Shown in pieces: positions 34,950 to 44,222 of a DNA stretch of 64,000 nucleotides (position 1 is the stretch's first letter; each line of letters opens with the position of its first letter). A model generated the notes under the pieces. The model searched no databases, was not told where the DNA came from, and saw only the letters and a program-made list of their open reading frames with translations. A program made the translations under genes and the position numbers. The DNA comes from Xylanibacter ruminicola (lineage in GTDB: Bacteria; Bacteroidota; Bacteroidia; Bacteroidales; Bacteroidaceae): the NCBI RefSeq assembly GCF_900107775.1, contig NZ_FNRF01000005.1:235852-299851 (forward strand). Reading direction: 5' to 3'.

Positions 34950-35360
34950 ATGAAAAAAATTTTTAGCTTATTTGTTTTGATTTTTGTCATGACAATGGCA
35001 AATGTAATGAATGCAAAGGCAGAAAACATGAATGCTCAAAGTTGTACTTCTACAGTAAGATTATGTGTAATTGCTCCGACAGGTACAGTGTTAGATTTTG
35101 TACAACCATCTGATATTCAGATGACTGTAGGTTCATCTTCATCTATGCAAGAAGTTTCTTATACTAATATTGGTGGCTGCCTCCTGTATTTTACAGTATC
35201 TGTTCCGAATAACTCATCTGCTGAAAAGGTGGAAATTGTTTGTACCATAAATGGTTTCAGAGAGTCATACTCTCTTGAAAATGGTCAAGCAAATATTCAA
35301 GCCTTTATTCCTATTCCATCAGGGAAAACAGCCCCAATGGTATACATTTCGGTAAAGTAA
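34950..35360 (+). CDS. Small secreted protein of unknown function
   Basis: A 136-residue protein with a signal peptide (MKKIFSLFVLIFVMTMANVMNAKA) and no lipobox. The mature part is a predicted all-beta domain (VRLCVIAPTGTVLDFVQPSD, MQEVSYTNIGGCLLYFTVSV) with two or three cysteines. I do not recognise the family. It shares the AT-rich composition of the second half of the preceding lipoprotein gene, so the two probably arrived together. It could be a small carbohydrate-binding accessory of the locus, but nothing in the sequence proves it. Confidence 0.6.
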   Translation: MKKIFSLFVLIFVMTMANVMNAKAENMNAQSCTSTVRLCVIAPTGTVLDFVQPSDIQMTVGSSSSMQEVSYTNIGGCLLYFTVSVPNNSSAEKVEIVCTINGFRESYSLENGQANIQAFIPIPSGKTAPMVYISVK

Positions 35361-35366
35361 GGTTTT

Positions 35367-37685
35367 ATGTTATTACATATCAGTAAATTGATGAGCAAGA
35401 GCGCCTTGGTTGCGCTCTTTGCTCTCGGTCTCATGAGTTGCACCAGCGACGACGAGGTGATTGTTGGTAACATCACCATTGCCGAGACCGAATTGAATAA
35501 GACTGTAGAGTGGGACGAGGTGGAGAGCTCTATCACCTTTACTGCTAACGATAAGTGGACAGCCAGTGTGAGTGATGTCACCACCCGAGCCCTTAACACC
35601 AAGATTGAGTGGCTGACGCTGACTGTGAACAGTGGCGATGCCGGCGAGGTGAAGATGCCTTTCTGCCTCTCGAAGAACGATTCAGAGTTCTATCGCGATG
35701 CTCAGATTGCCATCCATTGTGGCGATAAGACCTCGATCATCAACGTACATCAGAATCAGAACCCCGATGCGGTACACACCATGGATAAGTCGCAGGTTGA
35801 GAACTTCGACAAGTACATCTGCCCAGGCTCTTGGAACGAAGGTTTCGAGAAAGGTGTGGATAATATGCTGCGCGACGATGCCAAGTGGAGCTTCTGGCGC
35901 ATGAAGCAGAGCGAGCATTTCTTCGTGTTCTGGGAGCCAGGCTTCGGCTACGATCCCAATGGAAGCGACGTGCCAGCCGCCCTGCGTGTGAATATCGACG
36001 ACCTGCTGGCCAAGGCCGAGCAGTTCTATACCACCAATGTCGAGAAACTGAAGATGGTGACTGTAGGGCAGGGCAAGAGTCAGCTCGATAAGTACAAAAT
36101 GCAGATTTATCTGCTCTACCAGCAGGATTGGCTCGCTACCGGTTCGGGCTACGACAACACCATCGGTGCCCTCTGGGTAAACCCATCAACCTGTCAGCCC
36201 GTAGGCTCTACCATCGCTCACGAGATAGGTCACTCATTCCAGTATCAGGCTGGTTGCGATAAGCTGCTGAATGGACAGGCCGAAGAAACCAGCTATGGTA
36301 TGAGCGGCGGTTTCCGTTATGGCTTTGGCGAGAACGGTGCCGGTGGCTGTGCTTACTGGGAGCAGTGCGCTCAGTGGCAGTCGTTCCAGGATTATCCTGA
36401 GGAGTGCTTCACCCAGGATGCTCACCCCACCGTATGGCTTAAGAACCATCACCGCCACTTTAACCACGAGTTTATGCGCTATGCCTCTTACTGGTTGCCT
36501 TACTACCTTACCCAGAAGCATGGCATCGAGGCTTACGGTCGCATCTGGCAGGAGAGCACTTATCCCGAGGATCCTATCCAGACCTATGCCCGCCTGTTCT
36601 GTGGCAACGATATGGAGAAGTTCTACGACGAGTATTACGACTATGCTGCCCGTGCCGTCAACTACGATTTCGATGCTGTTCACCAGTATCTTAGTCTTAA
36701 CACTTCAGCCGCCAACTACAGCACCAATATGCTGCCCAACAATGGCGGATTCCAGCCTACCTACGACAACTGTCCTGGTACCACAGGCTTTAATGCCATC
36801 GAGCTGAATATTCCTGCTGCTGGTACAACTGTTAAGGCCGACCTGAAAGCTGTAACGCCAGGTAGCGCCCTAGTTAGCGGCGATGCCGGCAAGGTGGTTG
36901 ATGGCGATGGTAATGCCAAGGGCAATGTCAGCACCTACAACCAGCAGTCGAACACCACATCGGCTTACCGCATTGGTTTTGTAGCCATTAGCGGCGATAA
37001 GGCTACCTATGGCGATATGGCTAAAGGTAAGAATGCTGTAGCCGAGATGAAGGTGCCTGCTGGAACCGATAAGCTCTACCTCGTGGTAGTAGCCACACCT
37101 ACTGATTATCAGCGCCAGGCTTGGGACGATGACGAGACCAACGACCAGCAGTGGCCTTACAACGTGAAGTTCAGTGGCACTGGTGTTAAGGGCTTTATCG
37201 ATATCCCTGCCGGCGATCCTACCGATGTGGCTTTCACCCATAATCTGAATGGACTGGATGCCGCTTACGAAGGTTATCAGGTTGGTGCTATCGACCTGCT
37301 GGGCGAGGGTTATATGGAGAAGATGGCGAAGGCCTTCAAGCTGCAGCCTGCCGAGATCCTGTCGAACCTGGTAGCACGTGAGGGCGACGCTGTGGCACCT
37401 GCCGAAGGTAAGATTGCCATTGGTCTGACACAGCCCGACGGAACCATCAGCTTCGCTTGCTCTACTAACGCCATTGGTACATGGATCAATGCCGACGGTT
37501 ATGCCGCTACATGGGGCGAGGGTCAGCTCTACTACGAGTATGATGGTTCTTCTTACAACTTCCCCGTCGGCTTTAAGCCCGGCACCGTTGAGGCTGGTAA
37601 GACTTACACCATGAAGCCCACTTGGGTTTACACCAAGGGTGGCAAGCAGTATAAAGCCACGTTCACACTGAATATGCAATTCTAA
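35367..37685 (+). CDS. BACON plus DUF6055 lipoprotein with zincin HExxH motif
   Basis: A 772-residue lipoprotein (GLMSC, Cys25; an alternative ATG at 35391 gives a shorter signal). Residues about 35-130 look like a BACON domain, often linked to carbohydrate or mucin binding. The central DUF6055 region holds HEIGHSFQYQ at 285-294, a zinc-binding HExxH, and a downstream glutamate in WEQCAQW (E332) that is conserved in the paralogue at 39.1 kb, as expected for a gluzincin third ligand. The C-terminal 250 residues are beta-rich (GDATYGDMAKGKN, GTDKLYLVVVATP), resembling a jelly-roll binding module. Its place inside the locus suggests proteolysis of, or binding to, a glycoprotein substrate. Protease activity is inferred from the motif only. 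Confidence 0.7.
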   Translation: MLLHISKLMSKSALVALFALGLMSCTSDDEVIVGNITIAETELNKTVEWDEVESSITFTANDKWTASVSDVTTRALNTKIEWLTLTVNSGDAGEVKMPFCLSKNDSEFYRDAQIAIHCGDKTSIINVHQNQNPDAVHTMDKSQVENFDKYICPGSWNEGFEKGVDNMLRDDAKWSFWRMKQSEHFFVFWEPGFGYDPNGSDVPAALRVNIDDLLAKAEQFYTTNVEKLKMVTVGQGKSQLDKYKMQIYLLYQQDWLATGSGYDNTIGALWVNPSTCQPVGSTIAHEIGHSFQYQAGCDKLLNGQAEETSYGMSGGFRYGFGENGAGGCAYWEQCAQWQSFQDYPEECFTQDAHPTVWLKNHHRHFNHEFMRYASYWLPYYLTQKHGIEAYGRIWQESTYPEDPIQTYARLFCGNDMEKFYDEYYDYAARAVNYDFDAVHQYLSLNTSAANYSTNMLPNNGGFQPTYDNCPGTTGFNAIELNIPAAGTTVKADLKAVTPGSALVSGDAGKVVDGDGNAKGNVSTYNQQSNTTSAYRIGFVAISGDKATYGDMAKGKNAVAEMKVPAGTDKLYLVVVATPTDYQRQAWDDDETNDQQWPYNVKFSGTGVKGFIDIPAGDPTDVAFTHNLNGLDAAYEGYQVGAIDLLGEGYMEKMAKAFKLQPAEILSNLVAREGDAVAPAEGKIAIGLTQPDGTISFACSTNAIGTWINADGYAATWGEGQLYYEYDGSSYNFPVGFKPGTVEAGKTYTMKPTWVYTKGGKQYKATFTLNMQF

Positions 37686-37703
37686 TTTTTTCGATATTCT
37701 AAG

Positions 37704-39065
37704 ATGAAGAAGTTTTTTCTTTCGAGTTTGGCGGTTCTGTTGATGGTTGCCTGTTCGTCGGGAAGCGATGTGCCGGAGCCAAGCCCCGTTGTACCTACGC
37801 CGTCGACAGTTGATACAACTAAGGTAGATACTTCAAAAACCGATCAGAATCCTGTTGCGGTGAAGTTTGCTGCCAAGTATCGAGTGGCAAAGATGCAGAT
37901 TACAACGGATGGACAGCAGGCTGTCGACTCGAAAGAGAAAGCTGATTATCGCAATTGTACGATTAAAATAGAGAGTGATACGGCAGCATGGAACTACGAG
38001 GGCCGTGGACGTATTCGCGGCAGAGGTAACTCAACATGGATCTGGTATCCCAAGAAACCATACCGTATTAAACTCGACGAAAAGGCATCAGTACTTGGTC
38101 TTGATGCTAATAAAGACTGGGTGCTGCTGGCCAACTATCGCGACCCAACCCATCTGATGAACACCTTTGTGTTCGAGATGGGGTATGGGTTGAATATGCC
38201 TTTTACCAATCATACACGCTATGTAGAGGTTACGCTTAATGGCGATTATATCGGTCTGTATCAGTTGACGGAGCAGATAGAAGTAGGAAAGAGTCGTGTG
38301 GATATTGGTAAGAAGAAAGGATGGCTACTATCACTTGATGTCGACGACGGCCCTGCTGAGGCTCCTACCGCAGGCGACAATTTCTGGTCGCAGGTATACC
38401 GTATGCCAGTATGTGTAAAGAGTCCTGAAGCTGAGGATTATGCTACCCCCGAAACCCTATTAGATGATGCAAAAAAGGCACTTGGCGACCTTGAAAACGT
38501 AATACATAGTCACGACTACGAAGCACTTAAGAAGGTGCTGAATGTTCAGTCGATGATTGACTATCTGCTGATTCAGGAGTACGTTTACAATGTCGAAGTG
38601 TCTGCACCGCGTAGCATCTACATCCACAAAGATAAAGGTGATGCACTCTGGACTTTCGGACCGCTATGGGACTTTGATGCCGGTTTTGATTTCGACTGGG
38701 GACATATGTACGATGGACACGGCTATTTCGCTGATTATCGCGAGACGGTTCTTGGTACCGATCCTGCCCGTCATGTCAGCAATTACGATTATGTGCCGAG
38801 TTTCTTTACTGACATGTGGAAGAACAAGGCATTCGTCAGCGATGTAAAGGCGCGTTGGAAGGAAATAAAACCGCGTATTATCGCTGAGTTCTGGGCAGAG
38901 ACCAAGCGCTATGCCGACGCTGCTGCCGAGGCGATGGAGCGCGATGCTAAGCGCTGGCCCATCGACAAGAAATACACTACAGAAATCAATCGAATGGAGA
39001 AATGGCTCAACTCAAGAGCTGTTTATATGGACAATATTGTAAGCAACTATCCAAGTGGAAACTGA
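37704..39065 (+). CDS. CotH kinase-family lipoprotein
   Basis: A 453-residue lipoprotein (MVAC lipobox, Cys17) followed by a Ser/Thr/Pro/Asp-rich linker (about 20-50) and a CotH domain. Family landmarks are RGRGNSTWIWYPKKPYRIKL (glycine-rich, with phosphate-binding Lys), YVEVTLNGDYIGLYQLTEQI, and the catalytic-type WDFDAGFDFDWG. CotH proteins are atypical kinases that phosphorylate extracytoplasmic proteins in Bacillus spore coats. Many gut Bacteroidales encode surface versions of unknown target. It sits between the two DUF6055 genes, with the next gene starting within a few bases, so it belongs to the operon. Confidence 0.85.
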   Translation: MKKFFLSSLAVLLMVACSSGSDVPEPSPVVPTPSTVDTTKVDTSKTDQNPVAVKFAAKYRVAKMQITTDGQQAVDSKEKADYRNCTIKIESDTAAWNYEGRGRIRGRGNSTWIWYPKKPYRIKLDEKASVLGLDANKDWVLLANYRDPTHLMNTFVFEMGYGLNMPFTNHTRYVEVTLNGDYIGLYQLTEQIEVGKSRVDIGKKKGWLLSLDVDDGPAEAPTAGDNFWSQVYRMPVCVKSPEAEDYATPETLLDDAKKALGDLENVIHSHDYEALKKVLNVQSMIDYLLIQEYVYNVEVSAPRSIYIHKDKGDALWTFGPLWDFDAGFDFDWGHMYDGHGYFADYRETVLGTDPARHVSNYDYVPSFFTDMWKNKAFVSDVKARWKEIKPRIIAEFWAETKRYADAAAEAMERDAKRWPIDKKYTTEINRMEKWLNSRAVYMDNIVSNYPSGN

Positions 39066-39066
39066 T

Positions 39067-40317
39067 ATGAAACGAATAATACTATTGGCATCGTGCGTAT
39101 TTGCAAGCTATACAGCATTGCACGCCCAGAAGAAGATATACATCCCTGAGGACCTGCGAAAGATGGATTTGCAGGCTGATACCTCGCAGTGGTCGTTTAA
39201 GCGTAGTATCGAGACCGACGATCTGATACTGATGTGGGAGCGAGGTTTTGGCAGCGATACAAGCAATCCGCCGATGCTTGAGGGCAAACCTATGAGTTTC
39301 AACCTCACTAATCTGCGCGACCGTGTGCAGGAGTTTTATCACTTCTTCCGCGATACGCTGGCTTTCTCGTTGCCTGGGTCTAAGGCCGATAAGTATAAGA
39401 TGATGGTGATGGTAAATTACTCGCTCGACGGTACGGCCTATGGTGGCACCTACGACAATTTTATTGGCGCCCTATGGGTGGCCCCCAACCGTATACAGGA
39501 TGCCAAGATGAACTGCATGGCGCACGAACTGGGACACTCGTTCCAGTTGCAGATACCCGCCGATAGTGTAGGTGACGCATGGGGAGGATCTGGCTTTTTC
39601 GAGATGACATCGCAGTGGATGCTGTGGCAGGTTAATCCTGGTTGGTTAACCGATGAGAACTACCACTTCGAGGCATTCAAGCAGCTCACCCACAAGGCCT
39701 ATCTGCATCTCGATAATATCTATCACTCGCCCTTTGTTATCCAGTGGTGGAGCGATTTGCACGGGCGCAAGTCGATAGCCGAACTGTATCGCCAGGGTAG
39801 GATAGGCGAGGATCCTGTGATGACCTATAAGCGCATGTACAATATGAGTCAAAAGCAGTTCTGCGACGAGATGTTCCGCGGCTATCAGCATCTGGTAAAC
39901 TTCGATTTCAATCATGCCCGTAAAGAAACCCGCCAATATGCCTGCACATTCGATACCGAGACAGAAGGCGGAAAGTGGCTGCGCCCCAAGAACTATCCTG
40001 AGGAATACGGATTCAACGCCATCAAACTAGATGATAAGGTAAACCTTAATGCCAGAAAGTTCAGACTGAATATACAGGGCGATAACCTGCGTTATGGTTT
40101 TGTAGGCATAACTACCGATGGCCAGTCGGTTTATAGCGATGTGAATGCCACAGAGTTCGTCGTACCAAAATCAAAACGCCTTTCTCACCTCTATCTCATT
40201 GTGATGGGAGCTCCTTTGCAGCACTATCACATACCGATGCCTACAGACGAAAATTATAAAAATCCACAAAAACTTTTGGAGTTTCCATATAGTTTTCGTA
40301 TTTTTGCCACCCGATGA
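39067..40317 (+). CDS. DUF6055-family secreted zincin-like protein
   Basis: A 416-residue exported protein (signal peptide ending LHA|Q) that is a shorter paralogue of the BACON-DUF6055 protein upstream. The shared core includes ALWVAPNR, MAHELGHSFQLQ (HExxH at 153-157) and FFEMTSQW (E179, aligned with E332 of the larger protein), then NARKFRLNIQGDNLRYGFVGI in the C-terminal sheet. The ATG at 39067 is chosen over a GTG four codons earlier, which lies inside the CotH stop. It overlaps the regulator gene by 4 bp. Two zincin-type proteins in one locus argue for a protein-containing substrate. Confidence 0.7.
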   Translation: MKRIILLASCVFASYTALHAQKKIYIPEDLRKMDLQADTSQWSFKRSIETDDLILMWERGFGSDTSNPPMLEGKPMSFNLTNLRDRVQEFYHFFRDTLAFSLPGSKADKYKMMVMVNYSLDGTAYGGTYDNFIGALWVAPNRIQDAKMNCMAHELGHSFQLQIPADSVGDAWGGSGFFEMTSQWMLWQVNPGWLTDENYHFEAFKQLTHKAYLHLDNIYHSPFVIQWWSDLHGRKSIAELYRQGRIGEDPVMTYKRMYNMSQKQFCDEMFRGYQHLVNFDFNHARKETRQYACTFDTETEGGKWLRPKNYPEEYGFNAIKLDDKVNLNARKFRLNIQGDNLRYGFVGITTDGQSVYSDVNATEFVVPKSKRLSHLYLIVMGAPLQHYHIPMPTDENYKNPQKLLEFPYSFRIFATR

Positions 40318-43300
40318 GAAAGATATTGCTACTGATGGTGTGTTTGCTTGGTATTCTGAATTCAGAAGCCAAAGCCGACTATAGTTTCCGCAATTTGACC
40401 ATGAACGATGGTTTAACGGCTAACGCAGTACGCAATATAGTTCAAGATAAGAATGGTTACATTTGGTTTGGTACCGACAATGGCTTATGTCGTTATAACG
40501 GTAGGCAGATGGTACCGTTCCGTATTGCAGAACTCGGCATCAATCAGTATATCTCGGCCCTGCTGTCATCCGAAAAAGGTTTATATGTAGGCACTGATAA
40601 AGGCGTTTTCTTTATCGATTTCGAACTTCAAAAGTACGAAAGGCTACCTTTGGATATTCATTCCACGGTGACTTATCTCTCGTTCGATAAGGAGGGCGCA
40701 TTGTGGGTGTCTGTAATGGGGCAAGGGGTTTGGCAGTATATGGTAAAAACCAGCCAGACTAAGCACTATGAAATTAAGGATATAGAAAATGCTGTGGCTC
40801 AGGTGTTGGTCGACAACAGTAACCAGATTTGGGCTGTAACCAACTGGGCAACGCCATCCGTTTATCGCCTTAACCGTTTGCATAATCGTTTCGAACCAGT
40901 TAGTCTTAGTTTTCCTTCCATGTATAACTCGCTCCGCATGCTACAAACCAAAGATGGTAGGATGTGGCTTGGATCGTGGGAGCAGGGACTTTTGCTGATG
41001 CATAGCGACGGCAGATTAGAGCAGGTGCTTAATCCGCAATCGTCGAAGGTAGGCTGGCACATACATACCCTGTATGAACAGACTGATGGAAACATTTGTA
41101 TAGGTTGCGACGATGGTATGATAATACTGAATACCAAAACGCGAGAGTGGCAAAAGTACGGCGATCGATTTGTGTATGCCATCACTACCGATACCGAGGG
41201 TGGCATGTGGATAGGTACATTCTATAACGGTGTGAGATATATCTCGCCTGTAGGCAAGCGCTTCGATGGCTTCTCGATGGCCGATGGACTTACCGGCAAT
41301 GTCATTTCTCGCTTTTGCGAGGACCGTCAGGGGCGTGTGTGGGTTGGTAGCGACGATGGGGGACTGATGTGCTACTCGCCTAAGGAGCAACGATTTGTAG
41401 GCTATCCTCATCAGGATGTGTTGTCAAAACGCAATGTGCATGCTCTTACTCTTGATAGCGATAATAACCTGTGGATAGGCACATATACCGATGGTGTAAT
41501 GGTATTAAACCTGGCTACTGGTCAACTGCGACAATACATGCCGACATCGTCTGTTAATAGTTTGGATAACTCCAGCTCCTATGCCATTTATCTCGATAGG
41601 CATGGCCGTATATGGGTAGCTACGATGGAGGGTTTGAATCTCTATGACAAACTGCACGATGCCTTTGTGCGTATCGGTAAAACCCACGCCATCACCATCG
41701 ATATCGATGAGGATAAGGAGGGTAACCTGTGGCTTGCTTCGCAGGGCGAAGGCCTGTGGCTATACAACAGTAAAAGCCGTAAACTTAAGAACTATCGTGC
41801 CGCTGATGGCGATGATACAACCTTGTCCGATAATCAGGTTAACTGCTGTATGATTGATCAGAGTGGCAAAATGTGGATAGGTACATTTGCCGGTCTATGT
41901 GTGTACGATAAGCAGCACGATAATTTCCGTCGTATCACGCTAGATGTGCCTAGCCAGAATATTCTCAGTGTGATTGAGGATAACGGAGCTTTGTGGATTG
42001 CAACCGACAGAGGCATTGTGAAATATGTGCCTGAAGAGGGCGTACAGCGGTTTACGCTACACGACGGTCTGGTTAGCGAGCAGTTCCAACCCAACAGCGG
42101 AATGAAAGCTACCGACGGACGTGTTTATCTAGGCACCACAAGCGGATTCAATAGTTTCTATCCCTTCCAGATTAAAGCTAATAGCGTAATGCCTCCAGTG
42201 TACGTCACATCACTCGAGATACTGAACCGCGAGGAACGTAATGCCGAGGGTCAACCCATCGATCTGACGCTAACCAAGGAGATTACCTTCGGCTATAGCG
42301 ACTCGAAGATGGTCACCCTCTCGTTTGCCTCGCTCAGCTATTGTTCGCCCGAGAAGATACAGTATGCCTATATGCTCGAAGGCTTCGACCGTGATTGGAA
42401 CTACGTGGGCAACCAGAACCGCGCCACCTATACCAACCTGCCCGCAGGCACTTACACCTTCCGTGTAAAGGCCACCAACAATGACGGCATCTGGAGCGAC
42501 AACGAGGCCGAACTTAAAATCATTGTGCATCCTCCGTTCTGGTGGAGTTGGTATGCCAAACTGCTATATCTGGTGCTGATGGTTATGGCGGTTTACTATT
42601 ATGTACAGCTGCGATTGAAACGTGCCGGACGACAGCACCAGCGCGAACTGCAGTTGCTGAACGAACAGAAAGAGAAAGAGGTACGCGAGGCCCGACTGAA
42701 CTTTTTTACGATGATAGCCCACGAGATACGTACGCCCGTTTCGCTGATTATCGGACCGTTGGAGAAGATGCTGAAACACGGCACACCATCCGACGACTTG
42801 AAGGTGATCGACCGCAATGCCCATCGCCTGCTGGAGCTGGTCAACCAGTTGCTCGACTTCCGTAAGGTCGAACAGCAAAGTCTGGTGATGCATTTTGCTA
42901 CACATAATATCTACCAGTTGATGGTGTCGGTGAGCGAGCGCTTTGCTCCCACCTTCGAGCAGAATGGTAAACACTTCACCGTGGAGTACCCCAGCGAGCA
43001 CTTCACTGCTATTGTTGATAAGGAGGCCATCATCAAGACCATCAGTAATCTGCTGACTAATGCCAACAAATATACGAAGGACCAGGTACGCCTATCATGT
43101 AGCGAAGACCCCGATGGCGAGCACTTACGTATCAGTGTGAGCGATAATGGTGTGGGCATCCGGCAGGTCGATCAGGAGCGCATCTTCCAGCCTTTCTTTC
43201 AGGCCGAGGGCAACCAGCCCGGCACAGGTATCGGACTGAATATCGTTAAGAATATCGTTACCCAGCACCACGGCACCATCAGTGTTGATTCAGAGATAGG

Positions 43301-44222
43301 CAAGGGTAGTACCTTTACCATCATTCTGCCCTTAATCCAGACCGTTACCGAGCCCATCGAGCCTGCAAATCCGTCGGAGCCAAAGGCGATCGACGATCAC
43401 ACCGCTCCTGCTCAATCGTCCAACACAACTATCAACTATCAACTGTCAACTGTCAACAATCAACAGTCTATGCTCATCGTCGATGATTCCGAAGATATGC
43501 GCCAGTTCCTCGAGAATAATTTCAAGGATAAGTACCATATTATTACTGCTGGCGACGGTATCGAGGCGCTCCACTTGTTACAGCAACACCAGGTAAGCAT
43601 TATCATCAGCGACTGGATGATGCCCCGTATGGATGGTGCCGAATTCTGCCGTCGTGTGCGTCAGAATCCGCTCACTAGTCATATCCCGTTTGTGATGCTT
43701 ACTGCCAAGACCGACGACAACTCGAAGGTGAAGGGTATGGATGTTGGTGCCGACGCCTACATCGAAAAACCCTTCTCTGTGCAGTATCTCGAAGCCTGTA
43801 TCCGCAATATCCTTCAGATACGTCGCCAGTTGATGGAGAAATTCTCTACACAGCCGCTTGAGCCTGTAACAGAGATTGCTCAGAACTCCACCGATAACGA
43901 GTTCCTTAAGAAGATGAATCAGATTATCGAGGAGAACTTCTCCAACTCCGAACTAAATGTTGATTTCCTGGCCGAGCGCCTTAATATCAGTCGTAGCGGA
44001 TTGTTTGCTAAGATTAGGACCCTGGCCGATGTAACGCCCAACGAGATGATACAGATTGTGCGTCTGAAACGTGCCGCCCAGCTATTGCATGAGGGTGGCC
44101 ACATGGTTAGCGAAGTGGGGTATATGGTAGGATTCACAAATCCCTCATATTTCTCCAAATGCTTCCAAAAGCAATTCGGCATCCGTCCTGCCGAATACAT
44201 GAAATCAAACGGTAAAAACTGA
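40314..44222 (+). CDS. Hybrid two-component system regulator (HTCS)
   Basis: A 1302-residue single-chain sensor-regulator. After a signal peptide, two seven-bladed Reg_prop propellers (repeats such as GYIWFGTDNGLCRYNG and GRVWVGSDDGGLMCYSP) and a Y_Y_Y domain form the periplasmic sensor. A membrane helix spans about 745-768. HisKA follows with H803 (MIAHEIRTP), then HATPase (NAN, GVGIRQVDQERIFQPF, GTGIGLNIV), a receiver with phospho-acceptor D1100 (ISDWMMPRMDG), and a C-terminal AraC domain (FLAERLNISRSGLFAKIRT). HTCS proteins sense an imported oligosaccharide and activate their own locus, so this should act on the 26.6 kb operator. Residues about 1036-1052, in the kinase-receiver linker, are translated from a TCAACTATCAACTGTCAAC repeat. 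Confidence 0.95.
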   Translation: MRKILLLMVCLLGILNSEAKADYSFRNLTMNDGLTANAVRNIVQDKNGYIWFGTDNGLCRYNGRQMVPFRIAELGINQYISALLSSEKGLYVGTDKGVFFIDFELQKYERLPLDIHSTVTYLSFDKEGALWVSVMGQGVWQYMVKTSQTKHYEIKDIENAVAQVLVDNSNQIWAVTNWATPSVYRLNRLHNRFEPVSLSFPSMYNSLRMLQTKDGRMWLGSWEQGLLLMHSDGRLEQVLNPQSSKVGWHIHTLYEQTDGNICIGCDDGMIILNTKTREWQKYGDRFVYAITTDTEGGMWIGTFYNGVRYISPVGKRFDGFSMADGLTGNVISRFCEDRQGRVWVGSDDGGLMCYSPKEQRFVGYPHQDVLSKRNVHALTLDSDNNLWIGTYTDGVMVLNLATGQLRQYMPTSSVNSLDNSSSYAIYLDRHGRIWVATMEGLNLYDKLHDAFVRIGKTHAITIDIDEDKEGNLWLASQGEGLWLYNSKSRKLKNYRAADGDDTTLSDNQVNCCMIDQSGKMWIGTFAGLCVYDKQHDNFRRITLDVPSQNILSVIEDNGALWIATDRGIVKYVPEEGVQRFTLHDGLVSEQFQPNSGMKATDGRVYLGTTSGFNSFYPFQIKANSVMPPVYVTSLEILNREERNAEGQPIDLTLTKEITFGYSDSKMVTLSFASLSYCSPEKIQYAYMLEGFDRDWNYVGNQNRATYTNLPAGTYTFRVKATNNDGIWSDNEAELKIIVHPPFWWSWYAKLLYLVLMVMAVYYYVQLRLKRAGRQHQRELQLLNEQKEKEVREARLNFFTMIAHEIRTPVSLIIGPLEKMLKHGTPSDDLKVIDRNAHRLLELVNQLLDFRKVEQQSLVMHFATHNIYQLMVSVSERFAPTFEQNGKHFTVEYPSEHFTAIVDKEAIIKTISNLLTNANKYTKDQVRLSCSEDPDGEHLRISVSDNGVGIRQVDQERIFQPFFQAEGNQPGTGIGLNIVKNIVTQHHGTISVDSEIGKGSTFTIILPLIQTVTEPIEPANPSEPKAIDDHTAPAQSSNTTINYQLSTVNNQQSMLIVDDSEDMRQFLENNFKDKYHIITAGDGIEALHLLQQHQVSIIISDWMMPRMDGAEFCRRVRQNPLTSHIPFVMLTAKTDDNSKVKGMDVGADAYIEKPFSVQYLEACIRNILQIRRQLMEKFSTQPLEPVTEIAQNSTDNEFLKKMNQIIEENFSNSELNVDFLAERLNISRSGLFAKIRTLADVTPNEMIQIVRLKRAAQLLHEGGHMVSEVGYMVGFTNPSYFSKCFQKQFGIRPAEYMKSNGKN
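43420..43466. repeat. In-frame ATCAACT/GTCAACT repeats in the HTCS linker
   Basis: Six degenerate 7-bp units (ATCAACT, GTCAACT, ATCAACA) are translated as INYQLSTVNNQQ between the kinase and receiver domains. They are the same kind of string found in intergenic gaps elsewhere in the window. Confidence 0.6.

Noticed and set aside
36870..37679. A 269-codon open frame opposite the end of the BACON-DUF6055 gene
   Set aside because: Shadow of codon bias in the real gene; no start signal or recognisable domain.
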